From Sporomusa silvacetica DSM 10669 (GTDB lineage Bacteria; Bacillota; Negativicutes; Sporomusales; Sporomusaceae), in contig NZ_LSLK01000059.1 of assembly GCF_002257705.1 (NCBI RefSeq), positions 62,001 through 126,000 on the forward strand: a stretch of DNA of 64,000 nt, read 5' to 3'. Positions 1 to 8,477 of the stretch are shown one piece after another (within the stretch, counting starts at the first letter, position 1; each line of letters starts with the position of its first letter). A program made the translations under genes and the position numbers. The notes beneath the pieces were generated by a model. That model searched no databases. It saw only the letters and a list, made by a program, of their open reading frames with translations, and was not told the origin of the DNA.

Positions 1-1198
1 AGCACTCACGGCAAATTGGCTTATTCAGCACATGAGCCTGACGGAATTTCACTGGTAAGTCGGTGTTCTTAACCCCCTCATAGATATTGCCTAATTTATA
101 TTCATCCCGCCCGACAAACTGGTGGCAGGGATATAAATCACCCTCAGGAGTAACAGCAAAATACTCATGCCCTGCACCACAGCCGCTCAGGCGTTTGGCA
201 ACGCAGGGACCCTGGCCCAAATCCAGGTTGAAGTGAAAAAAGTCAAAACCTTTGCCTGCCAGCTTGCGCTTTAAATACTCCGCGGCTAATAGCTCATATT
301 GGCGGAATAACTCGGGCAAATGCTCTTCTGTTAAGGCATAATCAACATCTTTGGCCACAACAGGTTCCACTGACAGCTGACCAAATCCCTGATCAGCCAT
401 TGATAATACATCGGCGGCAAAATCAAGATTATAGGCCGTATAGGTACCACGCAGGTAATAGTTCTGATCACCACGCGAAGCGGCTACCTGTTTACAGCGC
501 TTAATAACCTTATCATAGCTGCCGCTGCCATCAACCCGTGGGCGCATGCGGTCATGAACCTCTGGCCGACCATCCAGGCTAAGTACTAAACTGATAGTAT
601 TATCATTAAGGTACTGAATGATATCATCTGTCAGCAATAACGCATTAGTAGTCAGTGTTAGTTTAAACACCTTATCCGTCTCAGCCTCACGTTTTCTCAC
701 ATAACTAACAACATGACGGACAGTGTTCATATTTAAAAGCGGTTCCCCACCAAAAAAGTCCAATTCACAATGACGGCGTTGCCCACTATTTTCAATAATG
801 AAATCAACAGCCCGTTCACCAACCTCTTTGGACATCAGTCCACGGCTATGGCCAAAATCACCTGTCCCGGCAAAACAGTAACCGCAGCGCAGGTTGCAAT
901 CATGAGCCACATGCAAACACAACGATTTCACCAGTGGCTTATCCCGAAAGGTTAGCGGCACGGTTAATTCAGGCGCAAACAATTGTCCATCTGCCATCAG
1001 TTCCTTTAGTTCAGTCAAAGCTTCGGTAAGCGCTGCTGCTTCATATTTATCTGTAAGGGCGGCAACAACTTCCGCCTCGTTGACACCGTTAAAAATATCT
1101 AATATATCATACACCAAACTATCAACAATATGCACGGCACCACTATTAATATCAAGAACAATGAATAGATCGTTTATTTTAAATTTATGAACTTGCAT
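1..1198 (-). CDS. scfB: Thioether cross-link-forming SCIFF peptide maturase (radical SAM/SPASM), 3' end outside window
   Basis: Radical SAM enzyme expected to form sulfur-to-alpha-carbon thioether bonds on the SCIFF peptide encoded just upstream. Reading down from ATG at 1198 (AAGGAA ribosome site) gives 399 residues with no stop before the window edge. An N-terminal peptide-recognition-like region (about 1-80) precedes the CxxxCxxC iron-sulfur motif at residues 101, 105 and 108 (CNLRCGYC). The SPASM domain begins near the visible C-terminus with LYPCHQF and PICREC. Pairing with the SCIFF gene makes the assignment secure. The missing part should be roughly 50 residues holding the last SPASM cysteines. 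The gene is separated from the peptide gene by a terminator and a structured repeat. Confidence 0.93.
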   Translation of the reverse strand, partial: MQVHKFKINDLFIVLDINSGAVHIVDSLVYDILDIFNGVNEAEVVAALTDKYEAAALTEALTELKELMADGQLFAPELTVPLTFRDKPLVKSLCLHVAHDCNLRCGYCFAGTGDFGHSRGLMSKEVGERAVDFIIENSGQRRHCELDFFGGEPLLNMNTVRHVVSYVRKREAETDKVFKLTLTTNALLLTDDIIQYLNDNTISLVLSLDGRPEVHDRMRPRVDGSGSYDKVIKRCKQVAASRGDQNYYLRGTYTAYNLDFAADVLSMADQGFGQLSVEPVVAKDVDYALTEEHLPELFRQYELLAAEYLKRKLAGKGFDFFHFNLDLGQGPCVAKRLSGCGAGHEYFAVTPEGDLYPCHQFVGRDEYKLGNIYEGVKNTDLPVKFRQAHVLNKPICREC

Positions 1199-1221
1199 TG
1201 TAATTCCTTTCTACTTGGATT

Positions 1222-1347
1222 GAGGCGGCTTAGAAACGTTCATATGCGAGGCGCACCGGAAAAACGTGCAGCGCCGCGTACATGGCTGCGTACGCAAGCA
1301 AACGTTTTGAGGAGCAACGAAGCAGATGGGCGTTTATAAGCCGCCTC
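1222..1347. repeat. Interspersed hairpin repeat, copy A (between scfA and scfB)
   Basis: The ends form a 21-bp imperfect inverted repeat (1222-1242 and 1327-1347, three mismatches) whose outer 11 bp, GAGGCGGCTTA and its complement, are perfect. The interior is nearly identical to copy D at 27083-27208, including GCAACGAAGCAGATGGGCG. Transcribed on the minus strand it would fold into a long stem directly upstream of the maturase gene. Short open frames across it are by-products of the repeat. Confidence 0.85.
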
Positions 1348-1348
1348 C

Positions 1349-1382
1349 AAAAAAGTAAGCCCCTTGTCTGGTCAAGGGGCTT
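1349..1382 (-). terminator. Intrinsic terminator after SCIFF gene
   Basis: On the minus strand a 10-bp stem AAGCCCCTTG/CAAGGGGCTT (1357-1382) is followed by a T-rich run (1349-1354), starting six bases after the SCIFF stop codon. It probably lets the peptide be made in excess over the maturase downstream. Confidence 0.85.
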
Positions 1383-1387
1383 GTACA

Positions 1388-1534
1388 CTACGCCTGCTGC
1401 TGGCAAACCTGGTTGCCGACAGTGCAGGAAGTTTTGCAGGCCGACTGACAGGAAGCCTGGCATTCTCCACAGCCGCCAGTCTGTACTGTTTGAGTAAGTG
1501 ACGCTTTATTAATTGTTACAACATGCTTTTTCAT
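1388..1534 (-). CDS. scfA: SCIFF ribosomal peptide precursor (six cysteines in forty-five residues)
   Basis: A 48-residue peptide starting MKKHVVTINKASLTQTVQTG, the typical SCIFF leader, followed by a cysteine-rich core. The six cysteines are at 22, 25, 29, 33, 37 and 44 (GCGECQASCQSACKTSC, then NQVC). SCIFF is a ribosomally made peptide whose cysteines are cross-linked to neighbouring residues by the ScfB radical SAM enzyme, here encoded immediately downstream. The ATG at 1534 sits behind AAGGGGGGAATTAACT. The biological role of SCIFF peptides is not established. Its size would hide it from many gene finders. Confidence 0.95.
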   Translation of the reverse strand: MKKHVVTINKASLTQTVQTGGCGECQASCQSACKTSCTVGNQVCQQQA

Positions 1535-1617
1535 AGTTAATTCCCCCCTTACCTACGCAAATATGTAATTACTTCTTACTTTACTATTTTAGCCCTTTTG
1601 TTAGCAGTAATCAATAG

Positions 1618-1662
1618 GAAAAGGAGATCGCCCTGCCAGCGATTGACAGGGATCGTCTCTCT
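1618..1662 (-). terminator. Hairpin terminator after the secreted protein gene
   Basis: Minus-strand GAGACGATC/GATCTC arms with an inner CCTG/CAGG stem are followed by TCCTTTT, just past the stop at 1668. Confidence 0.6.
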
Positions 1663-1667
1663 TACCA

Positions 1668-2759
1668 TTATTTATTTTTAGTGGCCGGGGCCAGCACGAT
1701 CTTAACAGGCAGGCTGGATGCGCCTGGCGGTGAAAATGTCAACCACAGCGATTGCCCGCCCGCATAGTCGCCAAGATGAGCAACTTCATTGTCTTTCTTA
1801 TTACCAAAAAACAGTTTATCGGCTGGGGTTCCGATCGTATATTCTTCCTGATGGCGGTATTTTACATTCATGCCACCTGCATACGCCCCACCCCTGGGGT
1901 TTAAATAGAGGGAATAATTTTTTTCAAACGCTGTAGGTAAAAACAGCTTGTACATAACACCATAGTTGCCATAGTTAAGGGTCTTTGAACCATCGGTGGC
2001 ATCAATACCGTTAACATAGGTATCAAGCTTGTTATCAGCCAGGGTAATAGCCATTACGCCATCTTGAGCTGAGTTATAGACTTGGCTGGGAACAAGTATC
2101 CGGTCCCGGCCAGAGAAGGTTCCCCTAAGCCGATGATTGGTGTTTGGCAATACACTGGCCGTGGCAGCAAATGTAGCCGGATCAGCATCAACAGGCAACA
2201 TCATAATAACAACTTTAATAGGTATTTTGCTCTGGAAATCATAGATACCATTAACAAGCGCATCTGGCGGAACAACAGTCTTATTAAGGATTGGTTCTAA
2301 CAAGGCTGTCCCTTTGGCAGGTACCTCAATAAGCTCGCTCTCCGCTTGTTTTAGATAATTCATTTCAGCGGTTTTGCCTACTGCCAGATAATCCAAACCC
2401 GGACCACCTAGTCCATACTGATTGACCACAACATCAGTCGCTATATCCGAGTCATTGACCAAGAGAAGGACAATCTTTTTTAACTCTTTGGTCGCATTAA
2501 CATGGTGAAAAAATAGCCGGATATCGCCACTTACAGTATCCTGATACATAATACCATCATCTTCCACCATCTCCGGACTGTCTGATAACAGCAGCTTGCC
2601 GCCTTGATCAGTCATCGTAACAGGCAGTTCTGTTAGGTTAAGCATATCAATATCTGCCGGAAAACCGGACTTGGCCAGCGTAAGCTGAGGTGTAAAAACA
2701 AAACTAACGGCAAGTGTAACAGCCACGGTCACACTCACCTGACGCAACAAATTCAACAA
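1668..2759 (-). CDS. Secreted protein of unknown function
   Basis: No family recognised. The reading frame is open from 2798, but AGGAGG lies inside that frame seven bases before a TTG at 2759, so I place the start there (363 residues). The N-terminus (NLLRQVSVTVAVTLAVSFVF followed by TPQLTLAKSG) is a clear Sec signal peptide. The mature part is beta-rich and polar, with no cysteine and no evident catalytic motif. It ends KIVLAPATKNK. It has its own terminator and follows a polysaccharide deacetylase gene after 89 bases, so an envelope or periplasmic role is likely, but that is inference from location only. Confidence 0.7.
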   Translation of the reverse strand: MLNLLRQVSVTVAVTLAVSFVFTPQLTLAKSGFPADIDMLNLTELPVTMTDQGGKLLLSDSPEMVEDDGIMYQDTVSGDIRLFFHHVNATKELKKIVLLLVNDSDIATDVVVNQYGLGGPGLDYLAVGKTAEMNYLKQAESELIEVPAKGTALLEPILNKTVVPPDALVNGIYDFQSKIPIKVVIMMLPVDADPATFAATASVLPNTNHRLRGTFSGRDRILVPSQVYNSAQDGVMAITLADNKLDTYVNGIDATDGSKTLNYGNYGVMYKLFLPTAFEKNYSLYLNPRGGAYAGGMNVKYRHQEEYTIGTPADKLFFGNKKDNEVAHLGDYAGGQSLWLTFSPPGASSLPVKIVLAPATKNK

Positions 2760-2848
2760 AAATATACCTCCTAATAAGATTGGACAATGATTGATCACCT
2801 AACGGTATTATAACAGACTCTATCCAGCCCTTCAACCACTGGCAGAGT

Positions 2849-3604
2849 TTACCATAAGGACGCCAGCTTCCCATAAATTTGCGCCCTGAGCAGCCGTAGG
2901 CGAAATTCCCCCAAACCATATTTGGGCCGAGGGATATTGACACGGTTAAGCTGATAGACATCTCCGCTTGTCGTGCCTAAACCAGGCCGACCAGTGCAAG
3001 CCCCAGTATAACCAGCTTGCTGCATTGCAGCAATTGTCGCACTATCATATTGACCATACGGGTAGGCTAGAAACTCAACTCGCTGCCCCAGATTAGTCTC
3101 AAGCACCTGTTTAGAACGCACAAGCTCTGCCAATTGCTCCGGAGGACTGATTTCATTTAACGCCACATGACTATACGTGTGAGAACCTATTTCTGTTCCC
3201 CTCTGCTGCATCGCTTTCAGTTGTTCCCAGGTCATATATTCGGTTTGACCCACTTGTCCAGCAATAACAAATACAGTGCCCTTCATGCCATACTTTTCCA
3301 TAATAGGCAAGGCGGTCAAATAATTATCCTCATAACCGTCATCAAAGGTAATAACAACTGGCCGGGAAGGCAGTTTGCCACCACCCTGCTTGGTTGCAAA
3401 TAATTCTCCTAAGGAAATGGCTGTATAGCCATGCTCTGCTAAATATTGCATCTGCTGGTCAAATTCATTGGCATCAACGCTATATATCTCAGGCAAACTA
3501 CTCACCTGATGGTAGGCCAAAATAGGCACACCTCCACCAGGAGTCAGGAGCCAAAGGCTAACTATTAGAATAAGGACACCAATAATTTGTAAACTTCGTA
3601 TCAT
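2849..3604 (-). CDS. Polysaccharide deacetylase (NodB homology, carbohydrate esterase 4)
   Basis: A 251-residue membrane-anchored or exported enzyme expected to remove N-acetyl groups from a surface polysaccharide such as peptidoglycan. Residues 1-24 form one hydrophobic segment. Next come ILAYHQV, the metal/catalytic motif ITFDDGYEDN (D88, D89), the zinc-binding GSHTYSH motif (H142, H146) and AYPYGQYD. The length and order fit the single-domain YheN/PdaA-like group. The first base overlaps the whiA stop region, suggesting co-transcription from the whiA side. Substrate is not determinable from sequence. Confidence 0.88.
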   Translation of the reverse strand: MIRSLQIIGVLILIVSLWLLTPGGGVPILAYHQVSSLPEIYSVDANEFDQQMQYLAEHGYTAISLGELFATKQGGGKLPSRPVVITFDDGYEDNYLTALPIMEKYGMKGTVFVIAGQVGQTEYMTWEQLKAMQQRGTEIGSHTYSHVALNEISPPEQLAELVRSKQVLETNLGQRVEFLAYPYGQYDSATIAAMQQAGYTGACTGRPGLGTTSGDVYQLNRVNIPRPKYGLGEFRLRLLRAQIYGKLASLW

Positions 3605-4563
3605 TATTTGTTCATCTCATCTTCTGGTTGGCGAAAACCTAATGATTGAGCTATTTCTTCCAGCTTGCGCAGGCGGTGATTGATGCCAGACTTACCAATC
3701 CGCCCTTCCAAGACCTCTACCAATTCAGATAAAGTGGCCTCTGGATAGGCTAGCCGTGCCTCAGCCACCTCCTGCAGCGGTGGCGTCAGCTTATCAAGCC
3801 CTATAGCCTCGGCAATGACCTGGATACTTTCAACCTGCCGCACGGCAGCGTTTACGGTTTTTTGCAGATTGGCTGTCTCGCAGTTAACCAGTCGATTAAC
3901 CTGGTTGCGCATATCTTTAACAACCCGTACATTTTCAAAAGTCAACAAGGCACTGTGGGCACCAATAATTTGGAGAAAAGCGGTAATGGCATTACCATCC
4001 TTTAAATAGACAATATAGTCGTCTTTGCGATCAGTCATACGCCCTGGCAAATCAAGCGATTTCATGACTTGTACCAGCGATTTCGCCAGATCGGCATTGC
4101 CTGTCACCAATTCCAGATGGTAAGAGCCCTCAGGACGGTTGACTGAGCCCGCGCCCAAAAATGCCCCCCTGAGATAGGCCCGACGACAGCAGACTTTGCG
4201 AAGGATTCCCCGGTCTGAATGAACGTTAAGGCCGCCGTCCCGCATAATGCCTAAAGTTGCCAGCAGTTTGTTAACCCCTGGTGACGGTATTACCCGTACA
4301 TGATACGTATTATTTTTTTTAAGCCGCCGTCCTCTGGTCACAACCACTTCGGTTTTTATATTCGCATAGCCTTTTATCAGACCAAGTACTTTCCGGGTGA
4401 CGGCAGCATTCTCGCTGCTAAAATTGATACCCAGGTTGGCATTACCACCAATCGACATTGCGCCCCCCATCCGGATGAGCGCTGCTAGTTCGGCAGCTTC
4501 ACAACAGCTGCGCGCACCAGTTATGTGGGCCAACTCATTCTTTACTTCCGTTGAAAACGACAA
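3604..4563 (-). CDS. whiA: WhiA family DNA-binding regulator
   Basis: A 319-residue protein with the DUF199/WhiA layout: an N-terminal LAGLIDADG-like half (FSTEVKNELAHI, CCRRAYLRGAFLGAGSV) and a C-terminal helix-turn-helix half (LTPPLQEVAEARLAYPEATLSELV, GKSGINHRLRKL). WhiA proteins act in growth and division control in Firmicutes and in sporulation of streptomycetes. The start is a TTG at 4563. It lies 17 bases after yvcK, in the conserved rapZ-yvcK-whiA order. Confidence 0.95.
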   Translation of the reverse strand: MSFSTEVKNELAHITGARSCCEAAELAALIRMGGAMSIGGNANLGINFSSENAAVTRKVLGLIKGYANIKTEVVVTRGRRLKKNNTYHVRVIPSPGVNKLLATLGIMRDGGLNVHSDRGILRKVCCRRAYLRGAFLGAGSVNRPEGSYHLELVTGNADLAKSLVQVMKSLDLPGRMTDRKDDYIVYLKDGNAITAFLQIIGAHSALLTFENVRVVKDMRNQVNRLVNCETANLQKTVNAAVRQVESIQVIAEAIGLDKLTPPLQEVAEARLAYPEATLSELVEVLEGRIGKSGINHRLRKLEEIAQSLGFRQPEDEMNK

Positions 4564-4580
4564 GGGCCTCAGTCCTTCAG

Positions 4581-5936
4581 TTAATCTTTTAATTTCTTGA
4601 TACTTTCCGCCATAATGTAATAATCTAACAAGCGCATCCGGTCAGAATTAAGCTTCAAATCATACACCAGCGACATAAGAGTGCGCGACAGCCTCGCCGG
4701 ATCATGACGCACCAGATTAGTTTCGCTAACAAGGTTGGCTTTAACTACTTTAATTCCCAATTTCTCAATAGCCTCAATGTCCGGCTCTACCGGATAGGCT
4801 CCCTGCTCAGCATAAATTTCCCGCAATTCGGGCGCTATCTCCTGCACATTGACAACCGCAATGTCAATTGTGCCTGGACCTGAATGGTCAAGAATGGCCT
4901 TAATGTGATCATAGGCACTATATCCGTCAGTTTCACCAGGCTGGGTCATAACATTACAAATATATATTTTAACAGCATCACTATCACTTACAGCCTCGGC
5001 AATACCCTTAACCAATAAATTGGGAATAACACTGGTATAGAGACTGCCTGGCCCCAGGATACAGGCATCTGCGTCACATATGGCCTCTACAGCCCCTTTT
5101 AGCGGCCTAACATCTCGGGGCTCAATATACACCTGTTTAATCGTTTTGCCTGACAAGGGAATCTTTGATTCCCCTTGAACTATAGTGCCATCAGTCATTT
5201 CGGCTACCAGTAACACCCGTTCGGTCGAAGAAGGCAACACTTGTCCACGCACGGCCAATACTTTACTAGACTCTTTAAGTGCCTGTTCAACATCACCAAC
5301 GATTTCAGTCATAGCTGCAATAAACAGATTACCAAAGTTATGACCAGCTAATTCCCCGGTGCCACCAAAGCGGTGCTGAAACAGCTTTTCCATCAGCGGT
5401 TCCGTATCTGCAAGTGCCACCAAACAGTTGCGCAAATCACCTGGCGGAATAATCCCCAGATCCGCGCGCAGTCGTCCGGACGACCCGCCATCGTCTGCTA
5501 CCGTGACCACTGCCGTAAGATTACTGGTAATGCTTTTTATTCCTCGTAATAGCACAGACAAGCCTGTACCACCGCCAATAACAGTAATCGCCGGGCCGCG
5601 GTTAAGCTTACGTTTTTCAAAAATAATCTCCACAAGCTTATCAGAGCCTTCAGGCACCAATACACTAATGACAGACTTTATAATCTGCTGCGTTGCCGCC
5701 AGCATAACACCTAGACCAAGCACAATAATGGCAGTGCCGGCAACGGTAGTCACAGCATAATAGTAGTTACCTGTCGTCAGATAAAACAACCGGAAGATAG
5801 CTTCTTCCATTACACCAATATATTTATAGTTAAAAACAATGGCCAAGCCTAAACTGGCACAAATAACACCTGCGGAAAACAACAGCAGCCAGCGCTTGAA
5901 CTTCATGCCTGGATAAAGCCACTTTAAAAAATGCAT
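4581..5936 (-). CDS. yvcK: YvcK/CofD-family gluconeogenesis factor with N-terminal membrane segments
   Basis: A 451-residue protein. The C-terminal ~330 residues are a YvcK domain (VIGGGTGLSVLLRGIK, TVADDGGSSGRLR, GDLRNCLVALAD, GPGSLYTSVIPNLL). YvcK binds UDP-sugars and controls carbon flow and cell shape in Bacillus. Residues 15-40 and 52-85 form two hydrophobic segments, absent from Bacillus YvcK (about 317 residues), so this version is probably membrane-tethered. It lies between rapZ and whiA, but a structured repeat fills the 189 bases separating it from rapZ. Confidence 0.92.
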   Translation of the reverse strand: MHFLKWLYPGMKFKRWLLLFSAGVICASLGLAIVFNYKYIGVMEEAIFRLFYLTTGNYYYAVTTVAGTAIIVLGLGVMLAATQQIIKSVISVLVPEGSDKLVEIIFEKRKLNRGPAITVIGGGTGLSVLLRGIKSITSNLTAVVTVADDGGSSGRLRADLGIIPPGDLRNCLVALADTEPLMEKLFQHRFGGTGELAGHNFGNLFIAAMTEIVGDVEQALKESSKVLAVRGQVLPSSTERVLLVAEMTDGTIVQGESKIPLSGKTIKQVYIEPRDVRPLKGAVEAICDADACILGPGSLYTSVIPNLLVKGIAEAVSDSDAVKIYICNVMTQPGETDGYSAYDHIKAILDHSGPGTIDIAVVNVQEIAPELREIYAEQGAYPVEPDIEAIEKLGIKVVKANLVSETNLVRHDPARLSRTLMSLVYDLKLNSDRMRLLDYYIMAESIKKLKD

Positions 5937-5951
5937 TCCTTCACCCCCGAA

Positions 5952-6115
5952 CAGGTTCTAAACGCCCATCTGCTTCGTTGCTCTTGCGGGCGCTCCCTCC
6001 GACGTACTTCCGAGTACGACTGCGGTCGCGTCCTCATCGCGCCTCGCAGCTGGACATTTCTAGCCTGCTCTGAACTTGTAGTATTTCCGTTATTCAGATG
6101 GGCGTTTAGAACCTG
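5952..6115. repeat. Interspersed hairpin repeat, copy B (between rapZ and yvcK)
   Basis: Bounded by a perfect 21-bp inverted repeat (5952-5972 and 6095-6115). The inside keeps family landmarks such as CTGCTTCGTTGCTC and GCGCCTCGCAGCTGGACA, but its middle differs from copies A and D. It also carries a second, inner right end (TTTCTAGCCTG), so it looks like a nested or rearranged copy. Open frames crossing it on both strands are artefacts of the inverted repeat. Confidence 0.85.
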
Positions 6116-6125
6116 CCGCCCCCCG

Positions 6126-7004
6126 TTATTCAATGACATTATGTTTTATATCCCGATGTTCAACATTAACCTTAAAGCCTTTGCCTTTCAGGTATTCAAA
6201 CATCTTCTCCGCAATAAATACCGAGCGATGTAAACCTCCGGTGCACCCGATAGCAATAATCAGCTGGCTTTTCCCCTCTTTGATATAGTGAGGAACAAGA
6301 AAATCAATCAGACCTGACAGCTTTTCCATAAACTGCTGGGTAACAGGCCATTTCCAGATATAGTCACCCACTACGGCCTCACGTCCGCTTTTGCGCCGCA
6401 AAGACTCGACATAAAAGGGATTGGGCAAAAACCGAACATCCATTACCAGATCAGCATCAAGTGGCATGCCATGTTTAAAACCAAAAGATACGACTGTAAC
6501 TGTCATGCGCTCATGTTCGTGCTCTTCTGCAAACAGGGCCGTAATCTTGCCGCGAAGCTCGGCAGTAGAGAGTCCAGAGGTATCAATTATATGTGTAGCC
6601 CGTCCCCTGATTTGCTCCAGTCTGTCTCGCTCCCGGCTTATACCCTCACTAATCCGGCCATGGGGGGCCATGGGATGACGGCGGCGGGTTTCCTTATAGC
6701 GGCGGATAATTGTTGCATCTGAGGCTTCCAGAAATAATATCTCATAAAGTAAACCCTGGTTCTCCATCCCCTCCAGCACTTGAACCAATTTGTCAAAAAA
6801 TTCACCGCCGCGAATATCCACTACCAGTGCAATTTTGGTAACCTTGCCACCAGATTGGGCACATAGTTCAGCAAATTTAGGGATTAGCATAGGCGGTAAA
6901 TTATCTACACAAAAATAACCCAGATCTTCCATAGCGCGTACCACCTGAGACTTTCCTGCCCCTGACATTCCAGTAATAATTACCAGCCGAAAGTTATCTA
7001 TCAT
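6126..7004 (-). CDS. rapZ: RapZ/YvcJ nucleotide-binding protein (RNase adapter family)
   Basis: About 292 residues. The Walker A motif GMSGAGKSQ near the N-terminus and the C-terminal signature AIGCTGGLHRSVFIAEK and VEHRDIKH identify the RapZ family. RapZ binds a nucleotide or amino-sugar phosphate and, in Enterobacteria, guides RNase E to small RNAs. In Firmicutes the role is less clear. The open frame begins at GTG 7013, but AGAGGTG overlaps that codon, so ATG at 7004 is the likelier start. Confidence 0.94.
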   Translation of the reverse strand: MIDNFRLVIITGMSGAGKSQVVRAMEDLGYFCVDNLPPMLIPKFAELCAQSGGKVTKIALVVDIRGGEFFDKLVQVLEGMENQGLLYEILFLEASDATIIRRYKETRRRHPMAPHGRISEGISRERDRLEQIRGRATHIIDTSGLSTAELRGKITALFAEEHEHERMTVTVVSFGFKHGMPLDADLVMDVRFLPNPFYVESLRRKSGREAVVGDYIWKWPVTQQFMEKLSGLIDFLVPHYIKEGKSQLIIAIGCTGGLHRSVFIAEKMFEYLKGKGFKVNVEHRDIKHNVIE

Positions 7005-7112
7005 CCTGTACACCTCTATCTTTTGTACATTTAGTTTCGTAAAATGCCTGTAATCTACCGTTATTTTTCGTAAGACTGTTCCGCTCTTTTTTAAATTATA
7101 GGGTAGTATGGG

Positions 7113-7154
7113 AAAAAAAGCAAAAGCAGTTCCTGCTATTAGTAACAGGAACTG
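7113..7154 (-). terminator. Terminator after HAD phosphatase gene
   Basis: A nine-base stem CAGTTCCTG/CAGGAACTG (arms 7127-7135 and 7146-7154) is followed on the minus strand by a T-run (CTTTTTTTCCC). Confidence 0.85.
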
Positions 7155-7165
7155 ACGTAATCGCC

Positions 7166-7963
7166 TTAATTCAACACATATTTCTCAATGGCTTCCGCTA
7201 CCCCATCGGCATCATTGGAGAGGGTTTCCAGCCGAGCGGCGTCCTTAACAGCATCACTGGCATTGCCCATAGCAACCCCCCAGCCAGCATATTTGATCAT
7301 ATCCAGATCATTGCCACTATCACCAAGCGCCATAACCTCTTCCTGCCTAATCTGCAGCTTATCTGCTAAGAAGGCCAAAGCCCGGCCCTTATTGGCCTGT
7401 GGATGGGTGATTTCCAGAAAGGTAGGTTTGGATATTGCCACCGTTAGCTGATTGTCAAACCGTGTTTTCACGATGTTATAGGCTGCTTTAATATCTTCTG
7501 CTGTCGACATGGCCAGCATCTTGGTCGGAGGTTGCTCGGCAACATATAATCTGTCACCAATAGCATTTGCCGGTGTTCCTGAGAACCGCTGATAATATGC
7601 TGCATGTTCATCCAGTTCCTTTACATACAGTTTATCATTCATATAGGTCTGAATATACCAATTGTGTTCCCTGCATAAGTCCAACACTTCCAGCGCAAGT
7701 TCTCTTTCAACCGGCTGATGTAACAAGGTTTCGCCAGACAAACACGACTTAATCAAAGCACCGTTATAGGTAATAAGCGGTACATCAAGTTTAAGCTGCT
7801 TGGCATACACCAAGGCTGAACAATACATCCGCCCTGTGGCAATAGTCACAGTTACCCCCCTCGACACAGCCTTACGGATAGCTTCGCAAGCCCGCGGCGA
7901 AACAGCTAATTTGCTATCTAATAAAGTATCATCCAAATCTATTGCAATAAGTTTTATTGTCAT
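7166..7963 (-). CDS. Cof-type HAD phosphatase
   Basis: A 265-residue HAD hydrolase, Cof/IIB subfamily. The nucleophile motif LIAIDLDDTLLDS is at the N-terminus, TIATGRM forms motif II, and KGRALAFLADKL plus ALGDSGNDLDMIKYA give motifs III and IV. Members dephosphorylate small sugar phosphates, flavin or pyridoxal phosphate; the substrate here is not predictable. It is 27 bases downstream of the four-helix membrane protein gene and ends in its own terminator. Confidence 0.92.
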   Translation of the reverse strand: MTIKLIAIDLDDTLLDSKLAVSPRACEAIRKAVSRGVTVTIATGRMYCSALVYAKQLKLDVPLITYNGALIKSCLSGETLLHQPVERELALEVLDLCREHNWYIQTYMNDKLYVKELDEHAAYYQRFSGTPANAIGDRLYVAEQPPTKMLAMSTAEDIKAAYNIVKTRFDNQLTVAISKPTFLEITHPQANKGRALAFLADKLQIRQEEVMALGDSGNDLDMIKYAGWGVAMGNASDAVKDAARLETLSNDADGVAEAIEKYVLN

Positions 7964-7989
7964 TTATTTCTCCTTTTAGAAAAGATAAA

Positions 7990-8334
7990 CTATCGATCTT
8001 GAATTATTTTTGACAAAGTAAAGCTGCATAGCGTCATAAGTAAAATACCAGTCAATGAAGCCACCACGCTGGAAATTTGAAACCCGGGCAATGCTTTAAC
8101 TACCATCAACGGTGCAAAAATATTGGTCATGAAAGTAATGCCGCCCAAAGTCAACAAATTGAAAGGCAAAGCAGCAATCATCAACAGCGGTCGAATGGCG
8201 GCATTTGCCAGCCCGACAATCGCCCCACCAAGCAGTGTCCCGCCCAAGGTGTCTACAAATACTCCTGGCAGCTCTATCACCAGCATAATTAGAATCACCG
8301 CATTAATAATAATCCGCAGTAAAAAACCAGTCAC
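7990..8334 (-). CDS. Small four-helix membrane protein of the phage-holin-4/YvlD family
   Basis: About 114 residues with four hydrophobic segments (GFLLRIIINAVILIMLVI, LLGGAIVGLANAAI, LMIAALPFNLLTLG, VASLTGILLMTLCSF). This matches the widespread YvlD/holin-superfamily-IV proteins. The frame is open from 8352, but GGGAGGAG eight bases before GTG 8334 favours that start. Despite the family name there is no phage gene nearby, so a lysis role is not implied. Function is unknown. Confidence 0.75.
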   Translation of the reverse strand: MTGFLLRIIINAVILIMLVIELPGVFVDTLGGTLLGGAIVGLANAAIRPLLMIAALPFNLLTLGGITFMTNIFAPLMVVKALPGFQISSVVASLTGILLMTLCSFTLSKIIQDR

Positions 8335-8477
8335 CGCTCTTACTCCTCCCACCGCCAGTGAACTCGCTTAAGCAAAGCTGAACACAAATCTTCAGGAAAG
8401 GACTTGCCCCCACCTAAAGCAACGTATCTTCTATATTATATCCCAAGGGACAAAATTCCGGCAATAATAAAGTAAAT

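Noticed and set aside
1230..1497. Open frames of 71-77 codons on both strands
   Set aside because: They arise from the hairpin repeat and overlap the SCIFF gene; they lack ribosome sites, and similar frames appear in the other repeat copies.
5924..6233. Overlapping frames on both strands next to rapZ
   Set aside because: They are mirror images of the perfect inverted repeat of copy B and run into rapZ antisense.
7990..8334. Prophage holin
   Set aside because: Only the family name mentions phage; no phage genes flank it and homologues are chromosomal.
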